Shown here: piece after piece, positions 17,004 through 26,700 of the stretch
How the letters are laid out: every line of letters begins with the position of its first letter
Position numbering within the stretch: the stretch's first letter is position 1
NCBI GenBank assembly: GCA_039819115.1
Contig: JBCBST010000008.1
Span: 1-51,545 of the forward strand
Direction of reading: 5' to 3'
DNA length: 51,545 nucleotides
From: JBCBST01 sp039819115
GTDB taxonomy: Bacteria; Bacteroidota; Rhodothermia; Balneolales; Balneolaceae
The notes under the pieces: generated by a model
The model's database searches: none
What the model was told of the DNA's origin: nothing
The model's input: the letters and a program-made list of their open reading frames with translations, nothing else
Program-made: the position numbers and the translations under genes

Positions 17004-18008
17004 TTACAGGATCAGCATTGCGTCGCCAAATGAGTAAAAACGATACTCTTCCCGGATTGCATGCTGATACAGGCGATGCATTTCATCAAACCCCATAAAT
17101 GCCGATACTAACATCAATAACGTGCTTTTTGGGAGATGAAAGTTCGTTATCAGGGCATCCACAGCCTGGTACCTGTATCCTGGCGTGATGTAGATATCGG
17201 TATCTCCATGCTCTGCCTTAAACTGTTTTTTCGATTTTACTGCCGATTCCAGTACGCGCACACTGGTTGTGCCAACTGCGGTAAGATGCTGTGCTGATGA
17301 TAACTCTTTAGCTGTATCTGCCGTGATTTGATACCATTCGGAATGCATTTCGTGAGCATGAATGTCTTCCGATTTCACGGGTGCAAAGGTTCCCAACCCT
17401 ACATGCAGGGTTACTTCTGATCGGTATATGCCATGAGTTTTGAGCCGGTCAAGAAGTTGATCGGTGAAGTGAAGGCCGGCTGTAGGTGCAGCTTTACTGC
17501 CCAGATCTTTCGCATATACCGTCTGATATTCATCCGAGAGTGATTCGTCCTGGGCTATATATGGTGGAAGGGGAGTATATCTGTACGGTTCCAGATGAGG
17601 ATCATCCAGATCATGAGAAAGTTGAAGGGTTCGAAGTCCGTCTTCAGCCACATGGGTAACGTGTGCAGTAACGCCTTCAGCGAGTTCAACGATATGATTC
17701 AGTTTGAATTTTTTACCAGGCCGCACCATCGCTTCCACAGTACTATCGTTCAAAACAGACGTAACGAATACCTCTTTTTTACCATCTTCAAAGAGGAGTC
17801 TGCATTTCTCCACTTTGCTGTTATTGACAACTAAGCGGGTGCGTTCCGGAAGATAATCGGACAGGTTGTAGAACACATCATCTACAATGGTTCCATCCGC
17901 TCGGTTATACACTAACAGCCGGGCATGATCTCTGGGGTGCGCCGGTGATTGAGCAATGAGTTTTTCGGATAACTCATAATCGAAATCGGAGAGGGTATAA
18001 GTTTTCAA
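17004..18008 (-). CDS. queA: S-adenosylmethionine:tRNA ribosyltransferase-isomerase
   Basis: A 334-residue enzyme that transfers and isomerises the ribosyl part of SAM onto 7-aminomethyl-deazaguanine at the tRNA wobble position, giving epoxyqueuosine. Family segments include the start LSDFDYELSEKLIAQSPAHPRDHARLLV, TAGLHFTDQLL, EVTLHVGLGTFAPV and LITNFHLPKSTLLMLVSAFMG, each matched over shorter stretches. The frame begins with TTG at 18008 and no in-frame ATG fits the family start. The dxs stop lies 41 bp upstream. Confidence 0.96.
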   Translation of the reverse strand: MKTYTLSDFDYELSEKLIAQSPAHPRDHARLLVYNRADGTIVDDVFYNLSDYLPERTRLVVNNSKVEKCRLLFEDGKKEVFVTSVLNDSTVEAMVRPGKKFKLNHIVELAEGVTAHVTHVAEDGLRTLQLSHDLDDPHLEPYRYTPLPPYIAQDESLSDEYQTVYAKDLGSKAAPTAGLHFTDQLLDRLKTHGIYRSEVTLHVGLGTFAPVKSEDIHAHEMHSEWYQITADTAKELSSAQHLTAVGTTSVRVLESAVKSKKQFKAEHGDTDIYITPGYRYQAVDALITNFHLPKSTLLMLVSAFMGFDEMHRLYQHAIREEYRFYSFGDAMLIL

Positions 18009-18049
18009 TGTGGGAAAATAGAACAGCTGGCGTTAGTAAAGCAATCTTC

Positions 18050-19969
18050 CTAAATGCGTATTCTCAGTTTTTCCCTCACGTTCTCCATAATTCCCTCAAC
18101 GCCAATACCGATCTCGTGGTGTAACTCTTCCTGGGTTCCGTGTTCTACTAACCGATCCGGAATACCCATGATTTTCAATGTTGGCGCCCCTTCTTTTTGA
18201 GCAATATACTCTGCTACTGCACTACCAAATCCACCCAACACAGTGCCGTCTTCCAATGTGATGATATGATTGTATCGTTCGCAAATCTCATCCAACAATT
18301 CCGTATCCAAAGGCTTGGCAAAGCGCATATCATAATGTCCGATCTCAATACCTTCTGCCGAAAGTCGTTCGGATGCTTCGGTTACATATTTACCGATAGG
18401 ACCAAAGCTTAACACTGCCACTTCTTCACCTTCTTTCAGAATCTGTCCTTTCCCAATTTCAATCTGTTGGAATTCATCTCTCACATCCATACCCGTTGAT
18501 TTCCCTCTCGGGTAGCGAATGGCCCAGGCAGCAGCATTATATTCCGATGCGGTGAACATCATATCGCGCAGATCCTGCTCGTTAAGGGGACTCGAAATGA
18601 TCAGGTTAGGAATACCACGCATGTACGACAAATCATACGCCCCGTGATGGGTAGGTCCGTCTGCACCAACCAGACCGGCACGGTCTATACAGAAAACTAC
18701 CGGTAATTTTTGAATACATACATCATGCACCATTTGGTCAAAACCGCGCTGAAGAAACGTAGAATATATCGCACAAAAAGCTTTTTTCCCTTCCGCAGCT
18801 AAACCGGCAGAAAACGTTACCGCATGTTGTTCGGCAATCCCCACATCAAAAGACCGGGAAGGGAAACGGTTCATCATAGGCCACAGACTGGATCCGCTGG
18901 GCATAGCCGGTGTTATCGCAACAATGTCGTCATTGGATTCAGCCAGTTCCACTAATGCGTCTCCGAATACATCCTGGTACTTTTTTGGTGCATTAGCCGT
19001 CGGCTTTTTAGGAACCAGCGACTTACCGGTAATTTTATCGAACGGACTGGAGGATGCATGCCATTTTGTTTGCTCTCGTTCGGCGGGTGCAAACCCTTTC
19101 CCTTTCACGGTTACAATATGCAACAGCTTCGGACCTTTTACTTCTTTCAGGTCTTCCAGCATCTTTCGCAAAGAGTCTACATCATGACCATCGGTGGGGC
19201 CGTAGTACTTAAATCCAAGTGAACGGAATAGTGAACCCGGTGTTAATGCCGCAGTCATGGCCTTTTCGAACCGGGAAGCCATTTTCCGCATTTTGTCACC
19301 GGCCGATCTGAAATGCCCAAGTGCATCGTACACTTCATCCCGCATTTTATTAAATCTTCGCGACGTTGTTATATCTGTCAGATACTCTTTCAGCGCACCA
19401 ACATTCGGATCGATGGACATGCAGTTATCATTCAGAATAACCAGTACATCACTGTTCATAGCGCCGGCGTTATTCAGGGCTTCGAACGCCATCCCCCCGG
19501 TCATAGCACCGTCTCCAATAACGGCTACTACTTTTTTATCGTTACCGGAAAGATCATTTGCCACGGCCATTCCTAATCCGGCAGATATTGACGTACTGGA
19601 GTGCCCTACGCCAAAGGTATCATATTCACTTTCTGAACGTTTTGGGAATCCGGATATCCCGCCATACTTACGGTTGGTATGAAAATTATCTCTGCGGCCG
19701 GTTAATATTTTATGGCCATAGGCCTGGTGCCCCACATCCCATACAATCAAATCCTCTGGCGTATCATATACATAATGCAGAGCAGTGGTTAGTTCCACCA
19801 CCCCAAGACTGGCTCCAAAATGCCCACCATTAACTGATACGGTATCAATAATAAACTGCCGAAGCTCATCAACCACTTCCTGCAACTGTTCAGGTTGGAG
19901 TTTTCTCAACTGGCTGGGAGAATCCAGCGTAGCTAAAAGAGGTCCGGGTTTAAGCTGTTCAACATCCAT
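18050..19969 (-). CDS. dxs: 1-deoxy-D-xylulose-5-phosphate synthase
   Basis: A 639-residue thiamine-diphosphate enzyme that condenses pyruvate and glyceraldehyde 3-phosphate in the first step of the MEP isoprenoid pathway. TPP binding is shown by GDGAMTGGMAFEALNNAG (about residues 152-169) and the following NDNCMSI. The pyrimidine domain carries GIAEQHAVTFSAGLA and DRAGLVGADGPTHHG, and the C-terminal domain ends with EDGTVLGGFGSAV. Length is typical (about 620-640). It starts 12 bp after xseB, a common gene pair. Confidence 0.98.
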   Translation of the reverse strand: MDVEQLKPGPLLATLDSPSQLRKLQPEQLQEVVDELRQFIIDTVSVNGGHFGASLGVVELTTALHYVYDTPEDLIVWDVGHQAYGHKILTGRRDNFHTNRKYGGISGFPKRSESEYDTFGVGHSSTSISAGLGMAVANDLSGNDKKVVAVIGDGAMTGGMAFEALNNAGAMNSDVLVILNDNCMSIDPNVGALKEYLTDITTSRRFNKMRDEVYDALGHFRSAGDKMRKMASRFEKAMTAALTPGSLFRSLGFKYYGPTDGHDVDSLRKMLEDLKEVKGPKLLHIVTVKGKGFAPAEREQTKWHASSSPFDKITGKSLVPKKPTANAPKKYQDVFGDALVELAESNDDIVAITPAMPSGSSLWPMMNRFPSRSFDVGIAEQHAVTFSAGLAAEGKKAFCAIYSTFLQRGFDQMVHDVCIQKLPVVFCIDRAGLVGADGPTHHGAYDLSYMRGIPNLIISSPLNEQDLRDMMFTASEYNAAAWAIRYPRGKSTGMDVRDEFQQIEIGKGQILKEGEEVAVLSFGPIGKYVTEASERLSAEGIEIGHYDMRFAKPLDTELLDEICERYNHIITLEDGTVLGGFGSAVAEYIAQKEGAPTLKIMGIPDRLVEHGTQEELHHEIGIGVEGIMENVREKLRIRI

Positions 19970-19981
19970 ATAGAGGAGAAT

Positions 19982-20182
19982 TTAAGATTCGGCCTTATTT
20001 ACCTGTTTTATACGAAGTTCGGCATGTTCCAGGATTTCAGAACAAAGTGCAGATAGTTTAGTTCCCTGTTCGTACAGGTTAACGGAGTCTTCCAGAGTAA
20101 TATCTCCACGTTCTAACTGTCCAACAATGCGTTCCAGTTCTTTTAAAGCTTGCTCAAAGCTTGGGCGTTCCTCATTTTCCAT
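19982..20182 (-). CDS. xseB: Exodeoxyribonuclease VII small subunit
   Basis: A 66-residue helical protein with the XseB pattern SFEQALKELERIVGQLERGD and LEDSVNLYEQG. It forms ExoVII with XseA, which is not in this window. An upstream frame extension begins at 20191 (three extra codons), but the ATG at 20182 gives the usual start. It lies directly upstream of dxs, a frequent arrangement, and very likely shares its transcript. Confidence 0.93.
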   Translation of the reverse strand: MENEERPSFEQALKELERIVGQLERGDITLEDSVNLYEQGTKLSALCSEILEHAELRIKQVNKAES

Positions 20183-20271
20183 TAAAACCAAATCAGTGGT
20201 AGTGCAGCTGTATTACTTTTGTTCCGGTAAGATACCCTTTTACCTTAACATTCTACACTCCCTGCAGATTT

Positions 20272-22668
20272 CTAATGCCACAGTACAACCTCGATTGTTT
20301 TCCCGTCCGATCTTAAAATCAATCCTTTATCCCGTGCCGTTATCCATATGTTTGATGTAAATCGGTGAATATTAGCTAATGCCTGGAGATGAGGATGGCG
20401 GTAACGATTGCGCTCCCCCAGCGATAGGACGGCCATCTCTGGTGTTACTTCTTCCAGAAAAGAAATGCCGGAACTTGTACTGCTGCCGTGGTGCCCTACT
20501 TTCAATACATCAATATCCAGTAGCTTTCCGTAATTATGGATTAATCGTTGCTCCTGTTCTCGGCCCGCATCTCCGGTAAATAACATCTCGCTATCTCCAT
20601 AGCGTACATAAAGAACCACAGAATGCTCATTTGGATCATCTCCAAAGGGATGAGAATCAGGTCCCATCACTAAAAAAAGAACCGAGTCATCGATATACAA
20701 CTGGTCTCCGGCAGAAGCTTTATGTACCGGAATTTCTTTTTCGTTTGCCCGTCTTAAGTATGATCTGTACAGTTCTGAATCATATTTAAACCCGGAGTTA
20801 TAAATATTCCCGATCGACAGACTTCCTATTAAACCTGCTGTTCCCCCAATATGGTCCGAATGGGGATGAGATAATATAATCGCATCCAGGTGGCTGATTT
20901 GGTTCGCTTTGAAGTAAGGCATTAAAACAGATTCTGCTGAACTGCTTCCCGGGCGCCACACACCTGTATCAATCAGAACATGTTTCCCTTCCGGTGTTGA
21001 AACTAATGCCGCATCACCTTGTCCCACATCAAAAAAAGTGACTTGCAGTGGCGCAGATTCAAGTTTTTTAATGATGTATTGAAGCTGAAGACTACAGAAT
21101 AGAAGCAGTGAAATGATTACCCATCTCCACCGGGCTCTCTTGAACCGATAATTGGAAATGAGCATGATCAATGCAACCCAGAATGGAAAAAGAAGGAAGC
21201 TGATTTCTGGTATGGCCATCCAGCTGAAGGTCCACCCTGAACTTTCGCTAACGAAAGTGTTAAGACCATGTAAGAACCACTCACACGGCATGTTCATAAG
21301 CTCAGCAACCGGAAGGAATAACCCACTTAATACTACCGCTGCTAACGAAATAGGAATGATCAGCCCAAGCCAGGGAACAAACAAGGCATTAGCTAGCGGA
21401 CTTATCAACGATAGCTCACCAAAGTAATAAGCCTGAATGGGTAATAAGCCAAGTTGTACCACCAACGATACCAACATAACTGTAATCGGTTGCCCGTACC
21501 ATTTTACCCTGACCCAATAGGGTAAGCGGTGTTGAAGTACCGGGAGTAACAGTAGAATAATGAATACAGCAGAAAACGAAAGCTGAAAACCAACTTCAAA
21601 GAGCTGACCGGGATCGATCAGTAACAGTACAATACCTGCAGAAGCAGTAATATTGATGGAATTCGATGGTTTATGAAATAATCTTCCATAGGCTAAAAAA
21701 ACAGCCATGAGCGAGGCTCTCATCACCGATGCTGAAAAGCCGGTTATTCCCGCATAAAACCAAAGTATCAAAATAAGAAGGGTCAATCCCGTCCACTTCC
21801 CATATCGATATGTCTGGAAATAGGGGATTAGAATCCAGAATGGAGCGACTACAAAACCCACATGTAACCCGGAAACAGCCATAATATGAGACAGGCCGGC
21901 CCGGGAAAAAGCCTGTTTCTGATCAGCTTCCAGTTCTGATTTATATCCCAGTAACAGCGCCTTGGCGATAGCGCGATTTTCACGGCTGAAGAGCTCATCA
22001 ATGCGTGATAATGCGTTTGATCTTAAACGCAGCCAGGAAAACGTTCCGGCTCCACTGCTTTTCCGGATAAGAGAATCCAGACGGATTTGCGTATGAATCC
22101 CTTTTTCCCTCAGATACTTTTTGTAGTTAAAAGCTCCCGGATTCCTGGGTTCGGATATAGGGATTACCGTTCCAGAAAAATGTATAAATTCGCCAGTTTG
22201 AAAGGCTTCTTCCAAAAGAATGCGACTTTTAAATCCATCTCCTTCAACTTCCATGTTTCCGATCTTAACATATTCGACATCCAGATCGGACCTGGGAATC
22301 CCTTGTTGATTATAGAAAGAAGACGTGATGGTGCCTTTCATTTCAACCGATTCCCACGGAGAAACATGAATAATCTGTTCGGAAAGAGACCTTTGATCAT
22401 CACTTTTGAGGCTAAGGGTCATCAAAAGAAAACCAATTGATGTTATCCAAAGCAGATAAAAAAAGGACGAAACTACCGTCCGATTTCTGCTGATTTTTCT
22501 TGATTGTACACCTTCAAGTAGGGCATATGCTGCGGTGACTCCTATGCATACCCATACTGCGATTCGAATGGGAGAGCCGATCCATCCGGCTAATAGGATA
22601 CCTGCTATTAAGAACAAAACGATACGAACGGCCGGATATCGTCCAAAAGTATATCTGGGGCTGCTCAA
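20272..22668 (-). CDS. comEC: ComEC/Rec2-family DNA-uptake channel protein
   Basis: A 798-residue membrane protein expected to form the inner-membrane channel for single-stranded DNA in natural transformation. The order is an N-terminal membrane and OB-like region (about 1-220), the competence domain with AFSRAGLSHIMAVSGLHVGF (about 255-275) and many helices to about 520, then a C-terminal metallo-beta-lactamase domain with FFDVGQGDAALV, ILSHPHSDHIGG and KVGHHGSS. The frame starts with TTG at 22668; a stop lies a few codons further upstream and no early ATG exists, so this start is likely. Full length, no frameshift. Other competence genes are not in view. Confidence 0.93.
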   Translation of the reverse strand: MSSPRYTFGRYPAVRIVLFLIAGILLAGWIGSPIRIAVWVCIGVTAAYALLEGVQSRKISRNRTVVSSFFYLLWITSIGFLLMTLSLKSDDQRSLSEQIIHVSPWESVEMKGTITSSFYNQQGIPRSDLDVEYVKIGNMEVEGDGFKSRILLEEAFQTGEFIHFSGTVIPISEPRNPGAFNYKKYLREKGIHTQIRLDSLIRKSSGAGTFSWLRLRSNALSRIDELFSRENRAIAKALLLGYKSELEADQKQAFSRAGLSHIMAVSGLHVGFVVAPFWILIPYFQTYRYGKWTGLTLLILILWFYAGITGFSASVMRASLMAVFLAYGRLFHKPSNSINITASAGIVLLLIDPGQLFEVGFQLSFSAVFIILLLLPVLQHRLPYWVRVKWYGQPITVMLVSLVVQLGLLPIQAYYFGELSLISPLANALFVPWLGLIIPISLAAVVLSGLFLPVAELMNMPCEWFLHGLNTFVSESSGWTFSWMAIPEISFLLFPFWVALIMLISNYRFKRARWRWVIISLLLFCSLQLQYIIKKLESAPLQVTFFDVGQGDAALVSTPEGKHVLIDTGVWRPGSSSAESVLMPYFKANQISHLDAIILSHPHSDHIGGTAGLIGSLSIGNIYNSGFKYDSELYRSYLRRANEKEIPVHKASAGDQLYIDDSVLFLVMGPDSHPFGDDPNEHSVVLYVRYGDSEMLFTGDAGREQEQRLIHNYGKLLDIDVLKVGHHGSSTSSGISFLEEVTPEMAVLSLGERNRYRHPHLQALANIHRFTSNIWITARDKGLILRSDGKTIEVVLWH

Positions 22669-22730
22669 ACCAAATAATTTTCATTGTTTGGCCAGAATTT
22701 AGTCTATAAAACTACTGAATGTAAAGCGTA

Positions 22731-23741
22731 TTACTTCCTTACTACGGAACCGACGTTAACCACCGATTCACCCATATCTTTTGCTTTCTTTATCACCCCT
22801 TCAACCTGTTCCTGAGATACGACTGCTATTAACCCAATACCCAGGTTAAACGTGACCTGCATATCCTCTTCAGGAACGCTCCCCAGTTTTTGGATAAGGC
22901 TATAAACAGGTGGTCGCTCCCAGGCGCTCCAGTTAACATCCAGCGCCAATCCTTCAGGTAAAATACGCTTGGTATTGCCTACAAGTCCTCCACCTGTAAT
23001 ATGAGAAAACCCATGTACTCCGGGCAGTACTTTTAACTCTGATATCAACGGTAAGTAACAGCGATGAATCTTAAGCAATTCTTCTCCGACGGTACATCCC
23101 AGTTCTTCAACATAATCGTTAACCCCGTACGTTTGAAACAATACCTTTCTGGCCAGGGAATATCCATTCGTATGCAAACCCGAACTGCTGAACCCTAATA
23201 AAATATCTCCTTCCTGAATATCAGAACCATTGATCACACCATCTTCTTCGACAATCCCGACTATGGTGCCAGCCAGGTCAAATTCTCCTTTACTGTAGAT
23301 ATCCGGCATTTCTGCTGTTTCGCCTCCAATTAAGGCAACACCACTTTCTTTACATGCCGTGGCAAATCCCTGTATCACCTGGGTACCTACATGTTGTTCC
23401 AGCTTACCCGTTGAAAAATAATCCAGGAAGAACAGAGGAACAGCACCACAAACGGCAATGTCGTTTATACAGTGATTTACCAGATCCTGACCCACGGTAT
23501 CGTACACTTCTGCTTTAAACGCCACAATAAGTTTCGTGCCAACCCCATCCACCGAACTCACAAACACCGGGTTTCTGAACCGGGATAAATCGGGTTTAAA
23601 AAAACCACCAAATCCCCCGATATTCTGCAGGACTTCAGGACCATGGGTTGCCTTCACCGTTTCTTTAATCGAATCTACCAGTGCTTCACCGGCCTTGATA
23701 TCTACACCGGAATCTTTATAGGTAATGGGCTTTTGTGACAT
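22731..23741 (-). CDS. purM: Phosphoribosylformylglycinamidine cyclo-ligase (AIR synthetase)
   Basis: A 336-residue enzyme that makes AIR from FGAM with ATP in purine synthesis. Family segments are ITYKDSGVDIKAGEALV, SVDGVGTKLIVA, GGETAEMPDIY and GFSHITGGGLVGN. Length fits (about 330-350). The ATG overlaps the stop of the preceding DinB-like gene by one base (TGATG), so the two are probably translationally coupled. Confidence 0.97.
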   Translation of the reverse strand: MSQKPITYKDSGVDIKAGEALVDSIKETVKATHGPEVLQNIGGFGGFFKPDLSRFRNPVFVSSVDGVGTKLIVAFKAEVYDTVGQDLVNHCINDIAVCGAVPLFFLDYFSTGKLEQHVGTQVIQGFATACKESGVALIGGETAEMPDIYSKGEFDLAGTIVGIVEEDGVINGSDIQEGDILLGFSSSGLHTNGYSLARKVLFQTYGVNDYVEELGCTVGEELLKIHRCYLPLISELKVLPGVHGFSHITGGGLVGNTKRILPEGLALDVNWSAWERPPVYSLIQKLGSVPEEDMQVTFNLGIGLIAVVSQEQVEGVIKKAKDMGESVVNVGSVVRK

Positions 23742-24256
23742 CAGGCTTTAGTAACGAGCTGAATATGAGCTAAATGATGATTGCTGTGCCAGGCATAAAG
23801 AGCACAGCTTTTGGCTAAGGTAAACGTTCTTCCATCGGTTAAATGAAACGTACGCTTTCGATCCTCTTCGGTAAGAGAAGAATACATTAAGGTCATTTTT
23901 GCATGAAGTTCATCCAATAAAAAAAGGCTGAGTTCCAATGGTGTTCCAAACTTTGACTCCAGTTCCATCCAACCTTCCTGAGGATAAGAAGCTACCGTGG
24001 GTTCATCCTGTGAAAGAGCAAACATAACACGCATTACGGTATTCATATGACTATGAACAAGATGATGAATTACCTGCCGTATAGTCCAGCCTTCTGGTCG
24101 GTAAGGAGTATCCAGTTGTTCGTCCGTTATTCCCTGCAGCTCATCTCTGATACGATCCGGAAGTGATGCAATTTCTTCAATCCAGGTTCCATATTCTTCT
24201 TCTGTGTAGTAGGGATAGAATTCCAGTTTACCGATGGGATATTGTAGGTGTTCCAT
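23741..24256 (-). CDS. DinB/YfiT-family putative metal-dependent hydrolase
   Basis: A 171-residue four-helix protein of the YfiT/DinB type. Three conserved metal-ligand His regions are visible: IRQVIHHLVHSHMN (about residues 60-73) and WHSNHHLAHI (about 158-167). The family includes bacillithiol transferases (BstA), and many members are of unknown substrate. It starts 47 bp from the left end of the DnaA-box-rich intergenic gap described here and points away from it. It overlaps purM. Confidence 0.88.
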   Translation of the reverse strand: MEHLQYPIGKLEFYPYYTEEEYGTWIEEIASLPDRIRDELQGITDEQLDTPYRPEGWTIRQVIHHLVHSHMNTVMRVMFALSQDEPTVASYPQEGWMELESKFGTPLELSLFLLDELHAKMTLMYSSLTEEDRKRTFHLTDGRTFTLAKSCALYAWHSNHHLAHIQLVTKA

Positions 24257-24690
24257 AGCGTAGAATGTTTACAAAATATACGATGCTTCTTTTTTGATTA
24301 CCCAGTTAAGATGTACGGACTTTTCCACACGGAAAAGAAACAAAAAGTATCAGATTTATTTTTTGTGGTCTTATTGTAGAGGCTGTGGATTTGTGGAAAA
24401 CAAACTTATTCAAAGTTTTCCTTTTTACTTGACCGAACTTTGTGGATTACGCTGTTCATAATTAGGTAAATAAAAACAATAGGTTTTGATGGATACCTCT
24501 TTTTTATTAACACCCGATTATAGATTGCACATGTAGGATGAAATACTTCCATCCACAGTTAAAAGTTATTAGCGGCACCTGTTGATTTACCCGGGGAATT
24601 GTGGAAACTTGTTAAGAACTAAGTGAACACCTTTGTTATCCAAACGTTAACTAACGGTTATCCACATGATCTTCCACATCTAATCATACT
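24257..24690. other. Candidate chromosomal replication origin (DnaA-box cluster)
   Basis: A 434-bp gene-free AT-rich gap between divergent genes. Eight TCCACA/TGTGGA cores occur between 24321 and 24678. Three 9-mers fit TTWTNCACA: 24321-24329 (TTTTCCACA, +), 24392-24400 (same, -) and 24658-24666 (TTATCCACA, + strand, the classical DnaA box). Near matches are at 24384-24392, 24441-24449, 24549-24557, 24600-24608 and 24670-24678. AT-rich runs lie at about 24284-24300, 24355-24366 and 24495-24510 and could serve as the unwinding element. Genes on both sides point away. I see no other coding or RNA signal in the gap. Confidence 0.6.
24658..24666 (+). promoter_or_regulatory. Perfect DnaA box TTATCCACA
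   Basis: An exact match to the canonical DnaA box, 25 bp before the dtd start codon and at the right end of the box cluster. Confidence 0.7.
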
Positions 24691-25131
24691 ATGAAAGCAA
24701 TTATTCAGAGAGTACATCATGCCAGCGTAACCGTAGAAGATAAGGTGGTGGGAATAATAGACAGAGGGCTTTTGATCTTTGTGGGCATCCATAAAGACGA
24801 TACGAATGAGCAGTTAACCTGGATAGCTGAAAAGATACTGAAGCTCCGCATTTTTGAGGATGAGGAAGGAAAAATGAATCGTTCGGCAGAAGATGAAGGA
24901 GCCGATTTGCTGGTTGTTTCCCAGTTTACCTTATATGGTAATCTCAAAAAAGGAACCCGACCTAGCTACATTGAAGCAGCACGACCGGAAGAAGCACATT
25001 TTATGTATCAAAACGTGATTGAATATCTGAGAGACCATTCAAAGTTAAAGGTAGAATCGGGTACGTTTGGTGCACATATGGATGTACAACTCGTAAATGA
25101 TGGTCCTGTTACCATCATACTGGAGCGTTGA
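24691..25131 (+). CDS. dtd: D-aminoacyl-tRNA deacylase
   Basis: A 146-residue enzyme that removes D-amino acids (and misacylated glycine) from tRNA. Family signatures are the start MKAIIQRVHHASVTV, the catalytic SQFTLYGNLKKGTRPS (about residues 78-93) and the GPVT cross-subunit motif NDGPVTIILE near the C-terminus. Length is typical. It is the first gene to the right of the candidate origin and is followed 3 nt after its stop by the GTG of the next gene, so the two form an operon. Confidence 0.96.
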   Translation: MKAIIQRVHHASVTVEDKVVGIIDRGLLIFVGIHKDDTNEQLTWIAEKILKLRIFEDEEGKMNRSAEDEGADLLVVSQFTLYGNLKKGTRPSYIEAARPEEAHFMYQNVIEYLRDHSKLKVESGTFGAHMDVQLVNDGPVTIILER

Positions 25132-25134
25132 TCG

Positions 25135-26028
25135 GTGGCTGTTCTTTTTCTTTTTATTGATGGCATCGGGATTGGCGCGGCATCCAACATGAACCCGTTT
25201 TCCGTATTTGATTTGCCTGGATTTAAGGCGTTAGCCGGTGGAGAGCGGATGATCAGCTCCACACAACCCGTTGTGAAGAACAACCAGGTATACAAACCAA
25301 TTGACGCTAACCTGGGGGTAGAAGGATTACCTCAAAGCGGAACCGGTCAAACCGCTCTGTTTACCGGAGTAAATGCAGCACAACATATCGGAAAGCATTT
25401 CGGGCCCTATCCACACACCGAAATAAAACAGTTTTTGATAGAACATAGCTTATTTAACGAGGTGGTGCGCATAGGAAAAAAGCCGTATTTCATGAATGCC
25501 TATCCACCCGTATTTTTTGAATATTCGGAAAAGAGAAACAGATGGAGTTGTTCTACCCTGATGGTGCGAAGTGCGTTAAACCAACTAAATTCTACCGGGG
25601 AAATTCTGAAAGAGAAGGCTCTGACGGCAGAAATCATACAAGATGCGTGGAGAGAACGTCTGGACATAGATATTCCGCCGATTTCACCGGAAATAGCGGC
25701 TTTGCGACTACTTGAAATGGCCGTTAACTTTGATGTAGTGATGTATGAATACTATTTAACGGATAAAGCCGGTCACCAGAAAAGTATGGAGGATGCGCTG
25801 ACGGCACTTTCGGTTCTGGATACGTTTCTTTTGACGATGGTTGAACATCTTGCCCCGGGTGATACGATTGTGCTAAGCAGCGATCATGGGAATCTGGAAG
25901 ATTGTGGTGTAAAAACGCATACCCGAAATCCGGTTCCGCTTATGGTGTACGGAAACGGAGCAGAAGCTTTTGCAGATATTGATTCTATTATGGGGGTGAA
26001 GAAGGGAATTATCGATGCTATCCGATAG
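25135..26028 (+). CDS. Alkaline-phosphatase-superfamily metalloenzyme
   Basis: A 297-residue protein starting at GTG, 3 nt after the dtd stop. It has the metal-binding pattern of the phosphoglycerate-mutase/phosphopentomutase group: FLFIDGIGIG (Asp9) at the start, LPQSGTGQTALFTG (about residues 64-77, with the expected Ser/Thr nucleophile), YLTDKAGHQ and LSSDHGNLED followed by HTRNPVPL. The order of these motifs matches that superfamily, but it is shorter than a full phosphoglycerate mutase or phosphopentomutase. The substrate is unknown. Bacteroidota carry such proteins described only as metalloenzymes. Confidence 0.85.
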   Translation: MAVLFLFIDGIGIGAASNMNPFSVFDLPGFKALAGGERMISSTQPVVKNNQVYKPIDANLGVEGLPQSGTGQTALFTGVNAAQHIGKHFGPYPHTEIKQFLIEHSLFNEVVRIGKKPYFMNAYPPVFFEYSEKRNRWSCSTLMVRSALNQLNSTGEILKEKALTAEIIQDAWRERLDIDIPPISPEIAALRLLEMAVNFDVVMYEYYLTDKAGHQKSMEDALTALSVLDTFLLTMVEHLAPGDTIVLSSDHGNLEDCGVKTHTRNPVPLMVYGNGAEAFADIDSIMGVKKGIIDAIR

Positions 26029-26122
26029 TAAACCCCATAAAAAAAGCGGATAGAAGAACGCACCTACCCGCCTGAAAACAAGATATGTACAGCTAAAAAA
26101 AGCTAAGCTGAAGAAGACTAAA

Positions 26123-26677
26123 CTAAGAAAGCGACGCTTTTATGCGCTCAAATACTTCTTCAAGGGTACCCACACCGTTTATATGCCGTACGATTCCTTT
26201 TTCCTCGTAATAGGCAATAACAGGAGCAGTTTCGTTTTCGTAGACCTGAAGGCGGTTTTTCACGCTCTCTTCATTATCATCGCTTCTGCCTTGACCCCGG
26301 GATAGAATTCGGGATATCAATTCGTCATTAGGTACTTCCAGGACGATAAGCGCATCGGTCTTTTGACCCAGCTTTTCCTGAATGGTATCCAATGCCTGGG
26401 CCTGGTTTACGGTACGGGGGTATCCGTCCAGGATGTAGCCACTAGCGTACTTTGGATCTTTTAGTTCGTCTTCTACCAGATCATTTACAGTTTCATCAGA
26501 AACCAGCTCTCCAGCATCCATAATAGCTTTTACTTTCAGGCCAAGCGGAGTTTCATTCTTGATTGCCGCCCGAAAAATATTACCAGTAGACAGATGAGGA
26601 ATAACGTATTCGTTTTGAATCAGATTAGCCTGAGTACCCTTACCGGCTCCGGGAGGGCCAAACAGTATAATGGTCAT
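26123..26677 (-). CDS. adk: Adenylate kinase
   Basis: A 184-residue enzyme interconverting ATP + AMP and 2 ADP. P-loop GPPGAGKGTQ (about residues 7-16), AMP-binding LSTGNIFRAA and LDGYPRTVNQAQ, and the ATP-side motif SRGQGRSDDNEE. The LID insertion is absent, making this the short form typical of Bacteroidota. The gene is downstream of rplS but separated from it by a terminator-like hairpin at 26709-26733, so it probably has its own promoter or gets read-through. Confidence 0.97.
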   Translation of the reverse strand: MTIILFGPPGAGKGTQANLIQNEYVIPHLSTGNIFRAAIKNETPLGLKVKAIMDAGELVSDETVNDLVEDELKDPKYASGYILDGYPRTVNQAQALDTIQEKLGQKTDALIVLEVPNDELISRILSRGQGRSDDNEESVKNRLQVYENETAPVIAYYEEKGIVRHINGVGTLEEVFERIKASLS

Positions 26678-26700
26678 AACAGATTGAGTTAATACTAAAC

